Origin: Pseudomonadota bacterium
GTDB lineage: Bacteria > Pseudomonadota > Alphaproteobacteria > Caulobacterales > Caulobacteraceae
Assembly (NCBI GenBank): GCA_020161365.1
Contig: JAIUNU010000011.1
Location: 87,446 to 151,445, forward strand
Length of the DNA stretch: 64,000 nucleotides
Direction of reading: 5' to 3'
This document shows, one piece after another, positions 47,619 to 56,159 of this stretch; position 1 is the stretch's first letter, and each line of letters begins with the position of its first letter. Under the pieces are notes generated by a model. It saw only the letters and a program-made list of their open reading frames with translations, did not search any database and was not told the origin of the DNA. The position numbers were made by a program, and so were the translations under genes.

Positions 47619-48236
47619 TCACTTCCAACGATCGACAGCATTGACCAGTCCAGCGACCTCGACTGGCGCCAGGCCCACGGTCAGACCCTCGCCCTGGTCA
47701 TCCTTGAAGCGCACGCTCCAGGGCATGCGGTCTCCCGGACGATAGGCCGCCGCAACGTCGCGGATCACCGTCTCAGGCACTTCAAACTCCACTGTCATGT
47801 GTCGACCGCAGGTGACGAGCACCTCGCCACAGTCCTCGGTCCAGCGCCGCACGCTCGTCGGCGGCAGTTTCAGAAGTCCGTCGGAACCCCGCAGATGAAT
47901 CTGGGTCACATCCAGACGCGCGCCGAAATAGGTCAGGTCGTAGGTGACGCGCCATGAAACGCCCGCGCCATCCCGCGACTTGGCGGCCTTGATGAAGCCG
48001 TCGCGCACAGCCACGCCGTGGGTAAAGCCGCCCTTGCGAAAGACGGGTTTGGAGCTGAACAGCACGTGGTCCTCGAGCGGATCGTCGCGCACCTCGATAC
48101 GTTCGGCGATCATCTCCGGCGTCATCTTCGTGAGCGCGGCGTGAAGGGGCTTCTGCCCGACCGAGGCCTGAGACGGGCCCGTGACGCAAAGCGCGACCAA
48201 CGCGGCGGCGCCAAGGGGAACTGCCAAGCTTTTCAC
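47619..48236 (-). CDS. Secreted 205-residue protein of unknown function
   Basis: Signal peptide (SLAVPLGAAALVALCVTGPSQA). The mature part is rich in beta-prone segments with conserved-looking charged patches (ALTKMTPEMIAERIEVRDDPLEDHVLFSSKPVF, SWRVTYDLTYFGARLDVTQIHL, TVEFEVPETVIRDVAAAYRPGDRMPWSVRFKDDQGEGLTVGL). Two Cys (EDCGEVLVTCGR) are near each other and could form a periplasmic disulfide. Third gene of the minus-strand unit after DUF2490, 16 bp from it. No family recognised. Confidence 0.78.
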   Translation of the reverse strand: MKSLAVPLGAAALVALCVTGPSQASVGQKPLHAALTKMTPEMIAERIEVRDDPLEDHVLFSSKPVFRKGGFTHGVAVRDGFIKAAKSRDGAGVSWRVTYDLTYFGARLDVTQIHLRGSDGLLKLPPTSVRRWTEDCGEVLVTCGRHMTVEFEVPETVIRDVAAAYRPGDRMPWSVRFKDDQGEGLTVGLAPVEVAGLVNAVDRWK

Positions 48237-48252
48237 GATGTGGCTCCTTTCA

Positions 48253-48942
48253 TTAGAACTGCAGATTGATCCAGACGGCGGCGGCGTGGGTCACGAGGTC
48301 TGGACCGGTACGATAGGCGCGCTGGCGCAGGTAGCCCGGCTCCAGCGTGACGGCCTTGCTGATCGGGACAGAGACGCCCGCGAAGCTGCGCCACAGGTGC
48401 AGGCCGTCACGCTGTCCCCAACCGGTCTGGTTGAGGCCGACAAACGCCTCTGTCCATCCAACCGCCCGGACGCCGTCCTTCACCCGCGCCGTGATGCGAA
48501 CCTGTTGGCGGATCCGCCAACCCGTTCCGTCGCGATCTTCGACCCAGCGCTGTTCCAGACGCGTGCGCCCCGACAAGGTGACGCCCTTGCCGTCTCCCGC
48601 CAGGCGGTAGGAAAGCTGCTGCCACCCGCGATGCTCATGGGTCGCCGACCGCCCCTTGGGCGTGGAGCGGATATAGGCGTAACCCGCCGACGCGGTCGTG
48701 GTCGTGTCCAGTCGCCAGCCGATCGAAGGGCGGATGATGACCTGTCCCAGACGGCTGGCGTCATCACTGAACCGCGCCTGCCCGTCGACGGTCAGAGTCA
48801 TCTTGTCGCTCAGGGCGCCAGACGCCTGGAGAACCGACCAGGCCTGCGTATCCGTCTCGGTCGCCCACGCGGCTCCAGCGGCGGCGAGCGCAAGGCTCGC
48901 CACCGCCAAGCCTACGCCGCGGCCGGCGATCAGAAGCGCCAT
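48253..48942 (-). CDS. DUF2490 family outer membrane protein
   Basis: 229 residues with a signal peptide (GVGLAVASLALAAAGAAWA). DUF2490 pattern: TQAWSVLQASGALSDKMTLTVDGQARFSDDASRLGQVIIRPSIGWRLD, HEHRGWQQLSYRL, RTRLEQRWVEDRDGTGWRIRQQVRITARV, LNQTGWGQRDGL, LEPGYLRQRAYR, terminal aromatic in WINLQF. Alternating strands and the final Phe suggest a small beta barrel. Its start overlaps the ompW-like gene end by about 13 bp. Confidence 0.85.
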   Translation of the reverse strand: MALLIAGRGVGLAVASLALAAAGAAWATETDTQAWSVLQASGALSDKMTLTVDGQARFSDDASRLGQVIIRPSIGWRLDTTTTASAGYAYIRSTPKGRSATHEHRGWQQLSYRLAGDGKGVTLSGRTRLEQRWVEDRDGTGWRIRQQVRITARVKDGVRAVGWTEAFVGLNQTGWGQRDGLHLWRSFAGVSVPISKAVTLEPGYLRQRAYRTGPDLVTHAAAVWINLQF

Positions 48943-49613
48943 GTCAGACCCGCGCTGGCCACCCAGGGATTCAGCTCGTGCTCGGTTTCCAGCACCAGCC
49001 GGTCGCCTGCATTGAAGCGCGCCGTCGTGTTTACGAAGTAGCGCTTCACATCGATGCTGAAGCCCATGGCCTTGTCGCCGAGCAGGATGTCGACACCAGC
49101 CTGAAGGGCGGCGCCAAGCTCGCTGGAAAGACCAACCTTGGTCGCGCCCAAGGCCCGGGCGCTCGCGCCGACTCCTTCGCCGAACACCAAGAAGTAGGCC
49201 GGACCGGCGCCGACATAGGGCTTGAGACCCCCCGCCATCGGCAGATGATACTTCAGTGTGACAGTGGCCGGGATGACCTCGGCGTTGTCGACCAGGGCCG
49301 CGCCTTTCAGAGCGCCTGCGCCCCGTACGTCATGCTGCGTCACACAGCAGATGGTTTCGACCGAGACCCGCGGCGAAAAGAAATACTCGGCCGCGACGGT
49401 CGGAACCCAGGCATCCTTGGCGCGGGTGTCCGAGCCGGCGGGCAGGCGCAGTTGGTCAAGCTTGACCTTGGTGATCGCCCCATCAACCGCCACGTGCGTG
49501 GCCAGAGCCTTGATCTGAATCTGGCCACGTTCAGCGGCCTGGGCGCCTCCAGCGACTGCGGTCATGGCCAAGGCTGATGCGGCGACCGCGACGAATATCC
49601 CTTGCTTACTCAT
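48930..49613 (-). CDS. OmpW-like outer membrane protein
   Basis: 227 residues. ATG 49613 (MSKQGIFVAVAASALAMTAVAGGAQA signal) preferred over a basic upstream extension. OmpW pattern: IQIKALATHVAVDG, WVPTVAAEYFFSPRVSVETICCVTQHDV, IPATVTLKYHLPMAGGLKPYVGAGPAYFLVFGE, GAALQAGVDILLGDKAMGFSIDVKRYFVNTTARF and WVASAGLTWRF with the terminal Phe. Eight-strand barrel for hydrophobic small molecules. First gene of the unit; conserved upstream block at 49672-49711. Confidence 0.88.
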   Translation of the reverse strand: MSKQGIFVAVAASALAMTAVAGGAQAAERGQIQIKALATHVAVDGAITKVKLDQLRLPAGSDTRAKDAWVPTVAAEYFFSPRVSVETICCVTQHDVRGAGALKGAALVDNAEVIPATVTLKYHLPMAGGLKPYVGAGPAYFLVFGEGVGASARALGATKVGLSSELGAALQAGVDILLGDKAMGFSIDVKRYFVNTTARFNAGDRLVLETEHELNPWVASAGLTWRF

Positions 49614-49671
49614 CAATTCCTGTCCTCGGGGAACGGGCCTGCGCCCACGGGACAAGAGCTAGGGAGCAGCC

Positions 49672-49711
49672 GTGAACCCCGGCTGTCGGCGAGATGAACG
49701 GCGGATTACAG
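49672..49711 (-). promoter_or_regulatory. Conserved 40-bp upstream block, copy B (ompW-like gene)
   Basis: Minus strand: CTGTAATCCGCCGTTCATC, then CGACAG and, at positions 35-40, GTTCAC. Same order and spacing as copy A at 47484-47523. 59 bp from its end to the ATG at 49613. Differences fall mostly in the spacer positions, suggesting selection on the blocks. Confidence 0.6.
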
Positions 49712-49770
49712 CGTCTGGTAACGTTGACCGACCGGGCGGCGCGACGCAGCGGCGGCCGATCCGAAGAGGC

Positions 49771-50754
49771 TTAAGCGCCCAAAGGACCGAAGGCGCGACG
49801 CCAGGCCACGAACTTCGCCAGCCCCTCCGCCAGCTTGATCTTGGGCTTGTAGCCGCAGAGCGCGCTCAGCTTGTCGATATTGGCGAAGGTGGCCGTGACA
49901 TCGCCAGGCTGCATCGGCTTGAAGACCTTCTCGGCCTGCACGCCCAACGCCGCCTCCAGGGTCATGATCATGTCCATCAGGCCGACGGGATCGTTGTCGC
50001 CAATGTTATAGATCTCATGGCCGCCCGCAGCGGGAGGATGATCGAGCACGCCCAGCACGCCGTCGACGATGTCGTCGATATAGGTAAAGTCGCGAGCCAT
50101 CTCGCCGTCGCCATAGACCTCGATCGCCTCGCCGCGCAGCATCTTCTCGGTGAAGCCGAAATAGGCCATGTCCGGCCGCCCCCACGGCCCATAGACGGTA
50201 AAGAACCGCAGGCCCGATTGGGGAAACCCGTATAGCCTGGCGTAGCTCTGGCTCAGCAGCTCGCAGGAACGCTTGGTGGCGGCGTACAGCGACACGGGGC
50301 TTTCGGCCGGATCGGTCTCCTTGAAGCCGTCCCCATTCAGCGGCCGGTCGCCATAGACGCTGGACGAACTGGCATAGACCAGATGCTCGACGCCAGCGTG
50401 GCGACAGGCTTCCAGCACTGACAGATGACCGGCCAGGTTGCTGCGCTCGTAGGCGAAGGGGTTGTCGATCGAGTAGCGGACCCCAGCCTGGGCGGCCAAG
50501 TGAACCACGCGCCTTGCGCCGGACGACGCCACCAACGCCGAGAGCGCCTCGTGCTCGGCGATGTCCAGACGGACCATCTCGAAGCCGTCCCGCCCCATGA
50601 GACGCGCGGCGCGCGCCTCCTTGAGCGCGGGATCATAGTAGGCGTTGAACACATCAACCCCGATCACGCGCTCACCACGCTGAAGCAGCCGCTCGGCGAC
50701 GTGGTAGCCCACGAAGCCGGCGGCGCCCGTGACGATGATCGGGGCCTTCGTCAT
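49771..50754 (-). CDS. NAD-dependent epimerase (UDP-glucuronate 4-epimerase-like)
   Basis: 327 residues, extended SDR. APIIVTGAAGFVGYHVAERLLQRGERVIGVDVFNAYYD (Rossmann), the catalytic YAATKRSCELL (YxxxK), and TVYGPWGRPDMAYFGFTEKMLRGEAIEVYG, a signature of UDP-glucuronic/galacturonic acid epimerases. ATG 50754 fits; longer frames run into ugd. It lies two bases after the ugd stop, so UDP-GlcA made by Ugd would be its direct substrate, giving UDP-GalA for surface polysaccharide. Confidence 0.9.
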   Translation of the reverse strand: MTKAPIIVTGAAGFVGYHVAERLLQRGERVIGVDVFNAYYDPALKEARAARLMGRDGFEMVRLDIAEHEALSALVASSGARRVVHLAAQAGVRYSIDNPFAYERSNLAGHLSVLEACRHAGVEHLVYASSSSVYGDRPLNGDGFKETDPAESPVSLYAATKRSCELLSQSYARLYGFPQSGLRFFTVYGPWGRPDMAYFGFTEKMLRGEAIEVYGDGEMARDFTYIDDIVDGVLGVLDHPPAAGGHEIYNIGDNDPVGLMDMIMTLEAALGVQAEKVFKPMQPGDVTATFANIDKLSALCGYKPKIKLAEGLAKFVAWRRAFGPLGA

Positions 50755-50756
50755 GC

Positions 50757-52064
50757 TCAGCCGCGCCCGATAGAGGCGTAGGTGAAGCCGTGACGAACCA
50801 TTTCGGCCGGCTTGTAGACGTTGCGAAGGTCCACGACCGTCGGCGACCGCATCAAGAGCTTCAGACGATCCAGGTCCAGGGCTCTGAACTGATCCCATTC
50901 GGTCAGGATCACCAGGGCGTCCGCGCCCTCGGCGGCGTCATAGGCGCCCGACTTGAAATCGATGTCCTTCAGCAGGTGCGAGGCTTCCTTGGCGCCTTCC
51001 GGATCGAACGCCTGAACCTTGGCTCCAAGCGCTTGCAGGGCCGGAATGATGTCCAGGCTGGGCGCATCGCGCATATCGTCCGTGTTGGGCTTGAAGGTCA
51101 GGCCCAGCACGCCGATCGTGCGGCCCGTCAGATCGTCGAGCTGCATCGCCCGGGCGATCTTGCCGGCCATGGCCTTCTTCCGGTCATCGTTGATCTGGAC
51201 CGTGGTCTCGATCAGCCGCGTCGGCGCACCAAAGTCCTGGGCGGTCTTCACCAGCGCGATCGTGTCCTTCGGGAAGCAGCTGCCGCCATAGCCCGGGCCG
51301 GCGTTGAGGAACTTCGCGCCGATCCGCTTGTCCAGGCCGATGCCCTTGGCCACCTGCTGAACGTCGGCCCCGACCTTCTCGCAGAGATCGGCCATCTCGT
51401 TGATGAAGGTGATCTTCATCGCCAGGAACGCATTGGCCGCGTACTTGATCAGCTCGCTGGTGCGCCGCCCCGTGAACACGATCGGGGTCTCGTTCAGCGA
51501 CAGCGGGCGGTAGAGGTCACGCATCACCGCCTGGCCGCGCTCGTCCTCAGTGCCGACGACCACGCGATCCGGACGCTTGAAGTCCTCGATCGCCGCCCCC
51601 TCGCGCAGGAACTCGGGATTCGACACGACCGCGAACTGAGCGTTGGGATTGGTCTTGCGAATGATGGCCTCGACCTCATCACCGGTGCCCACCGGCACGG
51701 TCGACTTGGTCACCACCACGGTGAAGCCATCGATCAGGCCCGCGATCTCCTCGGCGGCCGCGTAGACGTAGCTGAGATCGGCGTGCCCGTCGCCGCGGCG
51801 CGTCGGTGTGCCCACCGCGATGAACACCGCTTCGGCCTCCCGGATCGCCTGGGCGCCGTCGAGGGTGAAGAACAGCCGTCCTTCGCGCACGTTGCGGGCG
51901 ACCAGATCATCCAGCCCAGGCTCGAAGATTGGAATTTCGCCCCGCTCGAGCCGCTCGATCTTGCTGGGATCCTTATCGATGCATGTCACGACATGGCCGA
52001 AGTCGGCGAAGCACGCCCCAGACACCAGGCCCACATAGCCGGTCCCAATCATCGCTACGCGCAT
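50757..52064 (-). CDS. UDP-glucose 6-dehydrogenase
   Basis: 435 residues. N-terminal NAD domain MRVAMIGTGYVGLVSGACFADFGHVVTCIDKD; catalytic Cys in GPGYGGSCFPKDTIALVKTA; LGLTFKPNTDDMRDAPSLDIIPAL and LVILTEWDQFRALD complete the C-domain. Oxidises UDP-glucose to UDP-glucuronate, feeding the downstream epimerase. Upstream gap 52065-52317 holds two 15-bp direct repeats but no gene. Confidence 0.95.
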   Translation of the reverse strand: MRVAMIGTGYVGLVSGACFADFGHVVTCIDKDPSKIERLERGEIPIFEPGLDDLVARNVREGRLFFTLDGAQAIREAEAVFIAVGTPTRRGDGHADLSYVYAAAEEIAGLIDGFTVVVTKSTVPVGTGDEVEAIIRKTNPNAQFAVVSNPEFLREGAAIEDFKRPDRVVVGTEDERGQAVMRDLYRPLSLNETPIVFTGRRTSELIKYAANAFLAMKITFINEMADLCEKVGADVQQVAKGIGLDKRIGAKFLNAGPGYGGSCFPKDTIALVKTAQDFGAPTRLIETTVQINDDRKKAMAGKIARAMQLDDLTGRTIGVLGLTFKPNTDDMRDAPSLDIIPALQALGAKVQAFDPEGAKEASHLLKDIDFKSGAYDAAEGADALVILTEWDQFRALDLDRLKLLMRSPTVVDLRNVYKPAEMVRHGFTYASIGRG

Positions 52065-52184
52065 TTGTCCCTCACGAGAGCGCTCGCCCCGAGATCGGGA
52101 CGTTGCTGATGTGCGCCCTAGCCTGACCTAGCGGGGTAATCCAGCCGAATGTTGGCCTTCGGCGCAAAGGCGCACGTGTTAAAG

Positions 52185-52219
52185 CCTTCGCTGGCGACGC
52201 ACGTCCTTCGCGGGCGACG
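52185..52219. repeat. 15-bp direct repeats upstream of the UDP-glucose dehydrogenase gene
   Basis: CCTTCGCTGGCGACG at 52185-52199 and CCTTCGCGGGCGACG at 52205-52219 differ at one base and are 20 bp apart. They lie about 120-155 bp before the start codon. Meaning unknown. Confidence 0.5.
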
Positions 52220-52317
52220 TCCTGTCGGCCCGACCATCGATTTGCCGGTTGCGGCCCCGCGAGCGCTCCTGTATCGAACCCCCTCCCCCGCCGACGTGAT
52301 TGCGTCGACATCCGGAT

Positions 52318-52391
52318 GGCCCGGTGGCGGAGTGGTGACGCAGCGGACTGCAAATCCGTGCACGCCGGTTCGATTCCGGCCCGGGCCTCCA
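52318..52391 (+). tRNA. tRNA-Cys (anticodon GCA)
   Basis: 74-nt cloverleaf with encoded CCA. Acceptor GGCCCGG / CCGGGCC, anticodon loop CTGCAAA with GCA at 52350-52352, T-arm GCCGG TTCGATT CCGGC. Discriminator is T (U73), the standard Cys identity element. Confidence 0.96.
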
Positions 52392-52487
52392 CCTTCAGAC
52401 CCTAAGCCTGATATGCATCGCCCTCGCCGATAACGGCGTCGACCGTCCGGACGTGCGCTACCCGCAACCGCTCCAAAGCGCGTCGGA

Positions 52488-54059
52488 TCAAACCGTCTTC
52501 ATGAACCCCAGATCAGGCGTCGCGAAGGCCGACAGTCTCGGAAAGATCTTGGTGAGGCTGGCGGGAGGAACGCCGAACCACTTCGCCAGCGTCGCCATGT
52601 ACTGGTCGACGGACGTCGTGGGGATCAGGGCGGTTCCGGCCATGTCCGGATTATTGAAGCCGGTGGCCGTGTCATCGATCCCGACCGTGGGGAACTGGCC
52701 GTAGATGTCGCCCCCCTTCACCGCGCCCCCCAGGATCAGATGGTGTGCGCCCCAAGCGTGGTCCGTCCCGTCGCCGTTAGTGGTGAATGTCCGGCTGAAG
52801 TCCGAAGCCGTGAAAGTCGTCACGGCGTCACCGTAGCCGCGAGCGGTCATCTCCGCATCGAAATAGGCCAGCGCATGGTCCACTTGCGCCAAGAGCAGGC
52901 TCTGACGATCATTCTGGCCGTCGTGGGTATCGAACGAACCGATCTGGACGAAGAAGACCTGTCGCTTCGGACCTAGGGTCCCGTTTGCGACGATGGTTTG
53001 CGCCACGGCGCGGAACTGGTCGGCGAGATTGTTCGACGCCGTCGCGCCCGTCAGCGGATTGGTAAAGGCTGGCGGGGCGCTGACGGGCGAACTGGCCAAG
53101 GCCTTCGTGAACGTGGTGGCCGTCGTGTTGGACGTCGTCACGGCGTCGGCATAGGCCTGTCCGAGCAGGTTTCCGTCAGCGTCATTCCCCAGGAGCGTCG
53201 CCGAAAGCGCCGACAGGAACGTCGATGAGTTGTTGTAGGAACCGGTCTTCTGAAGCAGATCGACCTGCACCCCACTGCCACCGCTCGCGGTGACCGAGAT
53301 GCGGTAGGGCTTGACCTGCGCTCCAATCGGGAAACCCGTCAGGCCCGCGGTGGTGAAGGCGGTGAAGTTGATGCTCGACGCGCTGCTCGAGACAGCAAAA
53401 ACATCGCCCATCTGCCCGCCATAGCCTAGCGCGCTGTAGCCGACCTGGCCGGTCTGCCAGGTTTGCTGCTGGTCGTTGTGCGAGAACAGACGCGGCGGGA
53501 TCTGAACGCCGGTGGTCGGCTTCTGATACTGGGCCTTGGTCAGCGGCGCCAGGAGCGTACCGACATTGGCCAGAGGCGCCAGTCGTCCCGCGTTGAAGGC
53601 GTTCTGCATGTTGGGCATCAGCGGGTGCAGGGCGAAGGTCCGCGCCGGCGCGTTCGCCGGCGCCCCGGGAACCTTTTGAGGCGTCTTTGGGGTGATCGCC
53701 CGCACGCCGCCCCAGTATTCCGGGAAGTTGGTGGCCGTGACCCGTCGGTTGGTGACGGTGTTGGTGGACCCGATGGGCGTCGGCGCCGTTCCGGGCGGCA
53801 TCAAGGCGATAGGGGTAGCGCCGCGGAACCGCGCGGTCCAATAGCGCTGCCAGCTGGCGTCGTCGGTGGCGAGCAGCAGGTTGTTGGCGTCATTCCCGCC
53901 GACGAGGAACAGACAGACCAGGGCCTTGTAGTCGGTCGGGTTCTCGGCGGCGGCGGCGGCGCCCACGGTCGACAGGTTCAAAACCAGCGGCGCGGCGGCC
54001 CCAAAGCCGACCAGACCCTTCAGGGCGTCGCGGCGGCTGGGCTTTTGATGGCGCGTCAT
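52488..54059 (-). CDS. DUF1501 family secreted protein
   Basis: 523 residues. Tat-type signal (PSRRDALKGLVGFGAAAPLVLNL). DUF1501 pattern (sulfatase-like alkaline phosphatase fold): YKALVCLFLVGGNDANNLLLATDD, RTFALHPLMPNMQNAFNAGRLAPLANVGTLL, PPRLFSHNDQQQTWQTG, VQIGSFDTHDGQNDRQ, VTTFTASDFSRTFTTNGDGTDHAWGAHHLILGGAVKGG. The last His and Asp groups resemble metal ligands. Always paired with DUF1800; stop-start gap is 10 bp. Substrate unknown. Confidence 0.88.
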   Translation of the reverse strand: MTRHQKPSRRDALKGLVGFGAAAPLVLNLSTVGAAAAAENPTDYKALVCLFLVGGNDANNLLLATDDASWQRYWTARFRGATPIALMPPGTAPTPIGSTNTVTNRRVTATNFPEYWGGVRAITPKTPQKVPGAPANAPARTFALHPLMPNMQNAFNAGRLAPLANVGTLLAPLTKAQYQKPTTGVQIPPRLFSHNDQQQTWQTGQVGYSALGYGGQMGDVFAVSSSASSINFTAFTTAGLTGFPIGAQVKPYRISVTASGGSGVQVDLLQKTGSYNNSSTFLSALSATLLGNDADGNLLGQAYADAVTTSNTTATTFTKALASSPVSAPPAFTNPLTGATASNNLADQFRAVAQTIVANGTLGPKRQVFFVQIGSFDTHDGQNDRQSLLLAQVDHALAYFDAEMTARGYGDAVTTFTASDFSRTFTTNGDGTDHAWGAHHLILGGAVKGGDIYGQFPTVGIDDTATGFNNPDMAGTALIPTTSVDQYMATLAKWFGVPPASLTKIFPRLSAFATPDLGFMKTV

Positions 54060-54069
54060 ATCGGCCCCC

Positions 54070-55848
54070 TCAGCGCTGGATCAGGAAGTCGGTCGACACC
54101 ATGGCCAGGGCCACGGCGTTGCGAACGCGGTTGAGATTGAGGGCGGCGAGCTGGTCGGCTGTCGGCTTGGCGATCGTCGTTATCGTCGAGTTGACGACGT
54201 CGATGATCCGCTTGGCAAGCTTGTCGCCCATCTGGCCGCCGAACAGCAGCATGTTGAGCCGTCGCGTCAAACGCTTGGCGTCGACCAGACCCTTGGCGTC
54301 GAGCAGGGCCAGTTCCTTGGCGTAGGTCGTGGCGACGTCCTTGTTGCCCCAGTTCTGGTTCTGGACGTTGCTGAGGATCTTGTTGGCGTAGCTCGCGGTC
54401 GTCAGAACGTCCACGCCCTGGAACTCGGGTGCGACTTTGCTGGCCTTGGCGATCGCGCCGCCCAAAGGCGCAAAATCCGGCATCCAGAAATTGAAGACGG
54501 ACGGCGCCATCAGCGGCGCCTGGTTGAACGCGGAGGCGGGACTGAAGTCGTAGGGCGCGAGATAGTTCTTGGAGACAGACGACGCGGAAAACGCCCGCAG
54601 GAAGGCCGAAAGCCGCAAGGTCGGCTCGCGCAGTTTGCCGTCGAAGTCGCCGAAGTTGCTCGACCATGCTTCCGCGTCGGACAGAACGGCAGCGATCACC
54701 GCCGTGAGATTGCCGCGAGTCTTGGTTCCGTCGTCGACAAACACCTTGGCGACACGCTCGATATAGGCGGGGCTGGGGTTGCTCTTGACGAAACGCTGGA
54801 TCAGCCGCCGCGCGATGAATGGCGCGGTGTTGGGGTGGTTTGCCAGGGTATCGAGGGCGAACTTCAGGCCAGCCACCTGGTAGGCGCCTACGCTCTTGGT
54901 GGTTCCGGCCGGCGGCGTCCAGGCGCTGTAGGCCGGGAACGTCACGCCCAAGAAGGTCTTGGACAACTGCGAGTGATAGGCCGTGTAGGCCATCAGCGGC
55001 TTGATATCGGAGTCGGTGTCGCGCGGCGTCGCGAAGGTCGAGCTGGACGGCTTGGCCGACCAGAAGCCCCAACCGGTGAAGATCTTGGCCAGTCCCGCAA
55101 TATCGTCCTGGCCGTAGGTCGGGATCGCCGCCCCCTGAGCGTCTAGCTTGGCTGAACCGTCCATGTTCAGCTGATACAGCCCGATGGACATGAGCTGCAT
55201 GATCTCGCGGGCGTAGTTTTCGTCCGGGCGGCGCGTCTTGTCAGTGTCGGCCTGTATGTTGCCGACGATGTTCAGATACATGCCCATCGCGGGCGAGAGC
55301 GAAACGGCTTCGATCAGGTCGCGATAGGAGCCCATCGCGCGGACCCGCAGCATGTCGAAATAGGCCGCGCCCATGCGGGCCGTGACGGTCGAACCTTGGA
55401 AGGACACCACGCAAATCTCGGACAGCGCGAAGGCCATGCGGGTGCGAAGCTGTTCGGGCCCGGCCAGCGCGGCGGCCCAGAAGGCCTCCTGGAACTGACC
55501 GGTACTGGCTCGCGCCTTCTTGTTGGGGTCGGCGGTGTTGATCTCGGTGTCGCGCCGCACATACCAGTCGATGAAGTGGGTGGCGCTGAACTTCATGTCC
55601 GCCTGCGCCTTGACCCAGGCCGCTGGCGTCAGCCCTCTGGCCTCGGCGACGGAGTCTGCCGTCGCCCCGAAAGTCGCCAGATTCAGCAGCCTCGCGGCCT
55701 GTAGATCTGCGGGCGTCGGATCTCCGGCCTCCGCGCCATTCAACACGCCGCCGCTGCCGGCGGCGAGAAAGGCTACGGCCGCCGCAGCCGCCGCCGTCGC
55801 GGCGATGACCGCCGTAGAAGTCGCACTGTTGGACGCGCCCGTGGCCAT
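54070..55848 (-). CDS. DUF1800 family protein
   Basis: 592 residues. Hydrophobic Ala-rich start (ATSTAVIAATAAAAAAVAFLAAG), then the family body: ARLLNLATFGATADSVAEARGLTPAAWVKAQ, RTRMAFALSEICVVSFQG, RAMGSYRDLIEAVSLSPAMGMYLNIVGN, DENYAREIMQLMSIGLYQLN, HPNTAPFIARRLIQRFVKSNPSPAYIERVA, LRLSAFLRAF and NFWMPDFAPLG. Helical, probably periplasmic. First gene of a two-gene unit with DUF1501; the long divergent spacer upstream has its promoter. Confidence 0.87.
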   Translation of the reverse strand: MATGASNSATSTAVIAATAAAAAAVAFLAAGSGGVLNGAEAGDPTPADLQAARLLNLATFGATADSVAEARGLTPAAWVKAQADMKFSATHFIDWYVRRDTEINTADPNKKARASTGQFQEAFWAAALAGPEQLRTRMAFALSEICVVSFQGSTVTARMGAAYFDMLRVRAMGSYRDLIEAVSLSPAMGMYLNIVGNIQADTDKTRRPDENYAREIMQLMSIGLYQLNMDGSAKLDAQGAAIPTYGQDDIAGLAKIFTGWGFWSAKPSSSTFATPRDTDSDIKPLMAYTAYHSQLSKTFLGVTFPAYSAWTPPAGTTKSVGAYQVAGLKFALDTLANHPNTAPFIARRLIQRFVKSNPSPAYIERVAKVFVDDGTKTRGNLTAVIAAVLSDAEAWSSNFGDFDGKLREPTLRLSAFLRAFSASSVSKNYLAPYDFSPASAFNQAPLMAPSVFNFWMPDFAPLGGAIAKASKVAPEFQGVDVLTTASYANKILSNVQNQNWGNKDVATTYAKELALLDAKGLVDAKRLTRRLNMLLFGGQMGDKLAKRIIDVVNSTITTIAKPTADQLAALNLNRVRNAVALAMVSTDFLIQR

Positions 55849-56159
55849 AAGGCCCTCCCCCGAATGCCGCCTGCCGGATCACTCCAACCGATGCGAGCGA
55901 CGAATGTCTTAACGTGTAATCAAAACTGCCTTTTAACCGATAGTGCGCATCCCTAGCGCGACTCTCGGTCGCACCCCCGAGAAGCGAGTCTGAGCCGAGG
56001 ATGAAGTCTAGAACGGTGGGCCGAAAAGAATCCGTCGCGCTTTTATGAATTATCCTTCGGATTGCGACGGAGTCGATAGCGTCGCGCGTGAGACAGCGAC
56101 GCTTGTGCAGCGCGCGGGAAGCGCGTGATACTCGGTGCGCGACAGAGTGTGGGGGTTTG
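55849..56159. promoter_or_regulatory. 311-bp divergent spacer between DUF1800 and virB1
   Basis: No gene seen. It holds four GANTC methylation sites in 115 bp (55960, 55986, 56028, 56070), two TTAAC half-sites (55909-55913, 55933-55937; the latter preceded by AAAA-N7, 7 of 9 to a CtrA box) and an 8-bp stem TCCGTCGC / GCGACGGA (56031-56038 / 56064-56071). AT content rises around 55907-55940. Both outward promoters must be here. Confidence 0.5.
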
